From positions 1-11,260 of the forward strand of contig CAYSGH010000118.1 of NCBI GenBank assembly GCA_964430505.1: DNA of 11,260 nucleotides, given 5' to 3'. The notes beneath the pieces were generated by a model, which made no database searches, was not told where the DNA came from, and saw nothing but the letters and a program-made list of their open reading frames with translations. Below, one piece after another: positions 7,798 to 11,260 of this stretch. Position numbers and translations under genes: made by a program. Position 1 is the stretch's first letter. The number at the start of each line of letters is the position of its first letter. The stretch is from UBA6176 sp032119375 (lineage in GTDB: Bacteria > Verrucomicrobiota > Verrucomicrobiia > Limisphaerales > UBA9464).

Positions 7798-7830
7798 GAG
7801 CCGTCGCCCGGCGCTTACTCAGTCGCATCC

Positions 7831-9177
7831 ATGAAGCTTCCCGCAACGCTTGCCGTGCTGGCCCTCGGGGCCGCGTTCACCGTCGAGGCCGCGCCCAAGA
7901 AGGTGCTGCTGGTCACCGCCACCAAGGGCTTCCGACACAGCTCGATCCCCACCGCCGAAAACGTCATCACGACGCTGGGCCAAACGAGCGGTGCCTACAC
8001 GGTCGTGGACGTCGTGCGCGGCGGCCCCAACGGAAATGACGACGCGGAGGTGGCGGCCAAGATGACCCTCGCCAAGCTGGGCGAGGTGGACGCCGTGGTG
8101 TTCGCCAACACGACGGGCGACCTCGCCATCCCCGACAAGCCCGGGTTCATCAAGTGGGTCGAGTCCGGCCATGCGCTGGTGGGCATGCACTCATGCTCGG
8201 ACACGTTCCATGGCTTCCCCGCGTTCATCGACCTGCTGGGCGGCGAGTTCCAGACCCACGGCGCGCAGGTGTCGGTGGACATGTACAACCAGGACCGCGC
8301 CCACCCGGCGACCCGGCACCTGGGTTCGATCTGGACCGTTTTCGACGAGATCTACGAGTTCAAGAGCTTCCACCGGAACCGCGTGCATGGGTTGCTGACG
8401 CTGGACAAGCACCCGCAGACGCTGGTTCCCGGCGACTACCCGGTGGCCTGGGCCAAGAACGTGGGTTCCTCCGGCAAGGTCTTCTACACGTCGCTCGGGC
8501 ATCGGGAGGACGTGTGGACCAGCGCCCTGTACCAGCAGCACATCCTCGGCGGGATCAAGTGGTCCCTCGGGCTTGAGGCCGGCGATGGCAAGGTCACCGA
8601 CGTCTCCAACGTCCTGGCCCCCGCCGAGGCCAAGGAGGGCTTCAAGCTCCTCTTCAATGGCCGCGACCTCACGGGCTGGAAGTATCGCCGCCCCGACGGC
8701 AAGAAGTCCTGGAGCGCCCAGAACGGGATGTTGTGCAACGTGCTGGGCAAGGATGAGCACGGCACCGACCTCATGACGGAGGAGACGTTCCGTGACTTCG
8801 TGGTGCGCTATGAGTTCCAGGTGCCGCCGGGCTCCAACTCGGGCTTCTACCTCCGCGGACGACACGAGATCCAGATCTTCGACGACTTCAAGGCGGGCAA
8901 GCCCGAGATGGGCGGCAACGGCGCGATCTACAGCGTGAAGCCCGCGTCGTTGTTCGCGTCGCGTCGCGCCGGCCAATGGCAGCAGGCGGAGGTGCGCATC
9001 CAAGGTCAGAAGATCTCCGTGATCCTCAACGGCGTGACGATCCACGACCAGGTCGAGTGCCCGCGCGGCACCGGCGGCCAGTTGGACGACAACATCGGCC
9101 AACCCGGCCCGATCCTGTTGCAGGGCGACCATGGCTCCGTGGCGTTCCGCAACGTCCGCATCAAGGCGCTGAAGTAG
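7831..9177 (+). CDS. Secreted ThuA-like domain fused to DUF1080 (3-keto-disaccharide hydrolase family)
   Basis: A 448-residue exported protein with a signal peptide (MKLPATLAVLALGAAFTVEA, cleavage near residues 20-21). Residues about 23-248 are a ThuA-like/trehalose-utilisation domain of the class I glutamine-amidotransferase-like fold. Visible motifs are GFRHSS (33-38), VGMHSCSDTFHGF (117-129), DEIYEF (172-177) and YTSLGH (219-224). Residues about 268-448 are a DUF1080/3-keto-disaccharide hydrolase domain: LFNGRDLTGW (274-283), NSGFYLRGRHEIQI (336-349), GAIYSV (364-369) and a GSVAFRNVRIKAL ending, a concanavalin-like fold. Members of both families occur with oxidoreductases that make 3-keto sugars, so a periplasmic or extracellular role in 3-keto-glycoside breakdown is plausible. 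No sugar oxidoreductase or transporter is adjacent. The ATG is chosen for the signal peptide; no Shine-Dalgarno is seen. Confidence 0.93.
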   Translation: MKLPATLAVLALGAAFTVEAAPKKVLLVTATKGFRHSSIPTAENVITTLGQTSGAYTVVDVVRGGPNGNDDAEVAAKMTLAKLGEVDAVVFANTTGDLAIPDKPGFIKWVESGHALVGMHSCSDTFHGFPAFIDLLGGEFQTHGAQVSVDMYNQDRAHPATRHLGSIWTVFDEIYEFKSFHRNRVHGLLTLDKHPQTLVPGDYPVAWAKNVGSSGKVFYTSLGHREDVWTSALYQQHILGGIKWSLGLEAGDGKVTDVSNVLAPAEAKEGFKLLFNGRDLTGWKYRRPDGKKSWSAQNGMLCNVLGKDEHGTDLMTEETFRDFVVRYEFQVPPGSNSGFYLRGRHEIQIFDDFKAGKPEMGGNGAIYSVKPASLFASRRAGQWQQAEVRIQGQKISVILNGVTIHDQVECPRGTGGQLDDNIGQPGPILLQGDHGSVAFRNVRIKALK

Positions 9178-9212
9178 CCCGGCCGCCTGCCGGCGTGCCT
9201 CGGCAAGCCGGG
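9178..9212 (+). terminator. Bulged hairpin directly after the ThuA-DUF1080 stop codon
   Basis: Nested arms: CCCGG (9178-9182) pairs with CCGGG (9208-9212), and TGCCG (9188-9192) pairs with CGGCA (9201-9205). The internal bulges are 5 and 2 nt and the loop 8 nt. It starts at the first base after the stop codon. No T tract follows, so it is at best a 3'-end stabilising structure or a non-canonical terminator. Confidence 0.3.
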
Positions 9213-9244
9213 TGCGAGCCCCGAACGAGGCGGCCCGCATTCCG

Positions 9245-9271
9245 CCGTCAGCCGGTGGGCCTTGCTGACGG
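9245..9271. terminator. Perfect 8-bp hairpin in the convergent spacer
   Basis: CCGTCAGC (9245-9252) pairs perfectly with GCTGACGG (9264-9271), loop 11 nt. It lies between the convergent ThuA-DUF1080 and radC genes, where it could end transcripts from either side. There is no T tract on either strand. Confidence 0.35.
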
Positions 9272-9280
9272 GAATTCGTG

Positions 9281-9318
9281 GCCGAAGGGCCGGGGATGGG
9301 TTCCTCCCCGGTTTCGGC
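9281..9318. terminator. Long 13-bp stem-loop between convergent genes, possible bidirectional terminator
   Basis: The outer arms GCCGAA (9281-9286) and TTCGGC (9313-9318) enclose the perfect inner arms CCGGGGA (9290-9296) and TCCCCGG (9305-9311). The loop is 8 nt, with a 3-nt versus 1-nt internal bulge. This is the strongest stem in the 276-bp spacer. A TTT lies inside the 3' outer arm rather than after the stem, so it is not a textbook intrinsic terminator. The rest of 9178-9453 shows no credible gene on either strand. Confidence 0.4.
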
Positions 9319-9453
9319 GCGTGACGCCTGCTCGTCGCCTGGGGAACCGGTATCGAGGAAGGCTCGGCACCCAAGGCGCTCCGTCCCAGGGCTCGCCGTC
9401 CCACGAGGGCGCAGCCGCATGCCTCGGAGCCTTCTACAGGGCCATGGCCCTCG

Positions 9454-10164
9454 CTACATCCCGCCCCAGTACCCCAGCTCGCGCAGGCTCGTGTAGTCCC
9501 GGGCGCGTTCCTTGGAACGACGGCCCATGATCAAGTGGTCCAGCACCTCGATCTTGAGCAGGTGCCCGGCCCGGATCAGGTCCCGCGTCACGCGGATGTC
9601 CGCCTCGGACGGGCTGGGATCCCCGGAGGGATGGTTGTGGGCCAGGATGATCGCGTGCGCGCCGGAGACGATGGCGGGGCGGAACACCTCGCGGGCATGG
9701 ACGAGGATTTGATCGAGGAGCCCCTCGGCGACGGTCTCGATGCGCAGGAGGCGGCGGCGCGTGTTGACGAGGAGGACCTGGAGCCGCTCGACGGGCGCGG
9801 CGATGGCGTCGTCGCGGAGGAGGGCGGCGACGGCCTCGGGATGGTCCAGGACGGGGGATTCCTCGCGTCGTTCCTCCGAGAGCCGCTTGGCGAGCGCGAA
9901 GGCCGACTTGAGGGCGAGGGCCTTGTCGCGTCCGATGCCGGGGCCGCGGAGCTGTTCCCATGGGGCGCGGGCGACGGCTTCGAGGCTGCCGAAGCGTTGG
10001 AGGAGGGACTCGGCGACGGTGAGCGCGGAGGCGCCGCGGACGCCGGTGCGGAGGAGGATGGCGATGAGCTCGGCGGTCCGGAGGGAGTCCGGGCCACGCT
10101 CGGCGAGGCGTTCGCGGGGACGGTCAGAAAGGTGGAGGTCGTGGATCCGTTGGACGGGTTGCAT
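9454..10164 (-). CDS. radC: RadC family JAB/MPN-domain protein
   Basis: A 236-residue protein of the RadC family. A helical N-terminal part carries a helix-hairpin-helix (GPGIGRDKA, about residues 74-82), followed by a JAB1/MPN-type metalloprotease-like domain (about 105-234). That domain has the family's HNHPSGDPSPSEAD motif (176-189), with two histidines and a closing aspartate as zinc ligands, and a glutamate near 126. The old link to DNA repair in E. coli is not well supported and the biochemical role is unsettled. I chose the ATG at 10164 because family members start a few residues before RPRERL. In-frame alternatives are an ATG at 10212 (252 aa) and a TTG at 10242; none has a Shine-Dalgarno sequence. 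It converges with the ThuA-DUF1080 gene and diverges from the metallopeptidase gene. Confidence 0.93.
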   Translation of the reverse strand: MQPVQRIHDLHLSDRPRERLAERGPDSLRTAELIAILLRTGVRGASALTVAESLLQRFGSLEAVARAPWEQLRGPGIGRDKALALKSAFALAKRLSEERREESPVLDHPEAVAALLRDDAIAAPVERLQVLLVNTRRRLLRIETVAEGLLDQILVHAREVFRPAIVSGAHAIILAHNHPSGDPSPSEADIRVTRDLIRAGHLLKIEVLDHLIMGRRSKERARDYTSLRELGYWGGM

Positions 10165-10323
10165 GGCCGGGCAGACGTCGAGGGGGGATGCCGGGGCGTC
10201 AAGGGTTGGCATGGGGCGCAAGGCCACGGTTGCGCGGCCCAAGGGTTTTGCTAACGGTGGGGTGGGCCGGGCGTTCCGGCTTCAAAGCGCGAAGACAACA
10301 CCTACCACGACACCGTGACCGCC

Positions 10324-11052
10324 ATGCTGGCCCTGTTTTTCATCGACCCTTATTTTTGGCTGACGATCCCCGGGATGTTGCTGGCCTTGTGGGCACAGTT
10401 CCGGCTGAGGTCGATGTACGGGCGCTACTCGCGCGTGGCGGCGGGCCGGGGGCTGACGGGGGCCCAGGCTGCGCGCTACATCCTGGACCGGAACGGGCTC
10501 ACGGATGTGGACGTGCACGAGGTTTCCGGGCATTTGTCGGACCATTACGACCCCTCGAAGCGCGCGGTGTTCCTGTCGTCCGAGAACTATCACCACCCGT
10601 CGCTGGCGGCGGTGGGCGTTGCGGCGCATGAGGTGGGGCACGCCATCCAGCACGGGACGCAATACGCCTGGCTCGGGCTTCGCATGTCCTTGGTGGGTGT
10701 GACGGGCTTCGCCAGCTACGCCGCTTGGTTCGCCATCATGGGCGGCATGATCCTGTCGAGCGTCTCGCCCCGCAGCAGTTGGGGCCGACTGCTCTTGGTG
10801 GCGGGCATCCTGTTGTTCTCGGCCACGGTGTTCTTCCAGATGATCACCTTGCCGGTGGAATACGACGCGAGCCGCCGCGCGAAGGCCGAGTTGCTGCGGC
10901 TGGGGCTCGTGACGCCGGACGAGCGCAGCGGGGTGGACAAGGTGTTGTCGGCCGCCGCGTTGACCTACGTGGCGGGCATGGTGTCCGCGATGCTCGAGTT
11001 GCTTCGGCTCATCCTCATCTTTCGAGGCGGATCGCGTTCCAACGACGAGTGA
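10324..11052 (+). CDS. YugP-type membrane zinc metallopeptidase
   Basis: A 242-residue integral membrane protein of the neutral zinc metallopeptidase family typified by B. subtilis YugP (Zn_peptidase_2). Landmarks, numbered from this start: an N-terminal membrane segment (about 5-26) ending in an AQFRLRS motif; DHYDP (73-77), conserved in the family; the zinc-binding HEVGHAIQH (102-110), with the catalytic glutamate at 103; two membrane segments (about 121-146 and 155-176); PVEYDASRRA (177-186), a second family motif likely bearing the third metal ligand; and a final hydrophobic stretch (about 208-234) before a polar tail. The ATG at 10324 gives the typical short N-terminus before the first membrane segment; a GTG three codons upstream (10315) is equally open. 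No Shine-Dalgarno is seen for either. Substrates are unknown; it probably cleaves membrane or secreted proteins. Confidence 0.92.
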   Translation: MLALFFIDPYFWLTIPGMLLALWAQFRLRSMYGRYSRVAAGRGLTGAQAARYILDRNGLTDVDVHEVSGHLSDHYDPSKRAVFLSSENYHHPSLAAVGVAAHEVGHAIQHGTQYAWLGLRMSLVGVTGFASYAAWFAIMGGMILSSVSPRSSWGRLLLVAGILLFSATVFFQMITLPVEYDASRRAKAELLRLGLVTPDERSGVDKVLSAAALTYVAGMVSAMLELLRLILIFRGGSRSNDE

Positions 11053-11053
11053 C

Positions 11054-11072
11054 CCGTCCGACGAGGGGACGG
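11054..11072 (+). terminator. Short hairpin just after the metallopeptidase stop codon
   Basis: CCGTCC (11054-11059) pairs with GGACGG (11067-11072), loop 7 nt, two bases after the stop codon. It lacks a T tract, so termination is only a guess. The DNA from 11073 to 11179 holds no gene I can support, only weak palindromes such as CACGG/CCGTG (11139-11154). Confidence 0.3.
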
Positions 11073-11183
11073 CATCCAGCCATCCGCGCCAGCCCAACGG
11101 TCCGGGAATCCACGCGGCCTCTTATTGAAGCCCAGCGCCACGGAGGGCCCCGTGCGTCTAATCCTAGAAACGGCCGTTGGGCA

Positions 11184-11207
11184 GTAGGCCGCGTGCCCTC
11201 ACGCAGC
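11184..11207 (+). repeat. REP-like unit 1 (GTAG foot, imperfect stem)
   Basis: GTAG (11184-11187) is followed directly by the arm GCCGCGTG (11188-11195), the loop CCCT (11196-11199) and the arm CACGCAGC (11200-11207). Seven of eight stem positions pair. The exception is a C-A mismatch (11190 with 11205), which suggests a partly decayed copy. Confidence 0.55.
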
Positions 11208-11232
11208 GATGGCGATGCCGCATGCCCGGTGC

Positions 11233-11256
11233 GCCGGGTCAGGGGACCCGGCCTAC
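11233..11256 (-). repeat. REP-like unit 2 (GTAG foot, perfect stem)
   Basis: Read on the minus strand: GTAG (11256-11253), arm GCCGGGTC (11252-11245), loop CCCT (11244-11241), arm GACCCGGC (11240-11233). All eight stem pairs match. Arm length, loop and foot equal those of unit 1, while three stem pairs differ, so the shared fold does not depend on an identical stem sequence. Confidence 0.6.
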
Positions 11257-11260
11257 AGCC

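Larger units (their letters stand above)
11180..11260. repeat. BIME-like pair of inverted REP-type elements
   Basis: Two small palindromic units face each other in inverse orientation at the window's right end. The outer flanks GGCAGTAGGCC (11180-11190) and GGCCTACAGCC (11250-11260) are inverted repeats with one mismatch in 11 positions. Each unit has a GTAG foot, an 8-position stem and a CCCT loop, with 25 bp between the units. This is the layout of bacterial interspersed mosaic elements built from REP sequences. The window ends here, so the element may continue. No REP-associated transposase gene is present in the window. Confidence 0.6.

Noticed and set aside
7791..7821. Possible sigma-70 promoter (TTGAAA with a distant TACTCA) before the ThuA-DUF1080 gene
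   Set aside because: Spacing of about 19 bp, a poor -10 match, and too close to the ATG at 7831.
5546..7846. Minus-strand open frame of 766 codons opposite the CotH C-terminus and the TPR-type gene
   Set aside because: Shadow of two genes with signal peptide and domain evidence on the other strand; its translation is Arg/Pro-rich and domain-free.
9174..9193. GTAG followed by a 5-bp CCGGC/GCCGG hairpin at the ThuA-DUF1080 stop codon, a possible decayed REP copy
   Set aside because: The stem is only 5 bp and does not abut the GTAG, the loop is CGCCT rather than CCCT, and the GTAG includes the stop codon; chance is likely.
9278..9496. Small plus-strand open frame between the convergent genes
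   Set aside because: No ribosome binding site or family resemblance, and it overlaps the 3' end of radC in antisense.
11157..11168. Small TCTA/TAGA palindrome in the right-end spacer
   Set aside because: Only 4-bp arms, compatible with chance, and with no promoter or origin-like context.

Overview
The window looks like chromosomal DNA from a high-GC member of the Verrucomicrobiota (Limisphaerales/Pedosphaera-like), though a related planctomycete-type lineage cannot be excluded. The reasons are the protein set: a giant secreted CotH-kinase protein with lamin-tail and chitobiase-like domains, a secreted ThuA-DUF1080 fusion, and a secreted TPR protein whose front domain I associate with this phylum. 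Strong third-position GC and mostly poor Shine-Dalgarno sequences fit as well. I saw no rRNA, tRNA, CRISPR array, transposase or prophage gene.

Layout. Positions 33-2289 hold three minus-strand genes, transcribed right to left: iscX (66 aa, GTG start), a GlcD-type FAD-linked 2-hydroxyacid oxidase, and, 29 bp further on, a small DCC-family thiol-disulfide oxidoreductase. A short divergent spacer with an inverted repeat separates iscX from a rightward block (2374-9177). That block holds the CotH-like protein (1317 aa), a secreted TPR-type protein 52 bp behind it, and the ThuA-DUF1080 protein after a 119 bp spacer with two abutting small hairpins. A 276 bp spacer rich in hairpins lies between the convergent ThuA-DUF1080 and radC genes. 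radC (minus) is divergent from a YugP-type membrane zinc metallopeptidase (plus, ends 11052).

The last 208 bp are non-coding. They end in a pair of inverted REP-like units, each a GTAG foot, an 8-position stem and a CCCT loop. This resembles a BIME and is the most notable non-coding structure here.

Function. The minus-strand genes are cytoplasmic redox or Fe-S functions. The central block is exported protein of extracellular or periplasmic type: surface protein and sugar-related domains. The right end is housekeeping (radC) and membrane proteolysis. Nothing ties these into one dedicated new system, and most genes are recognisable family members.
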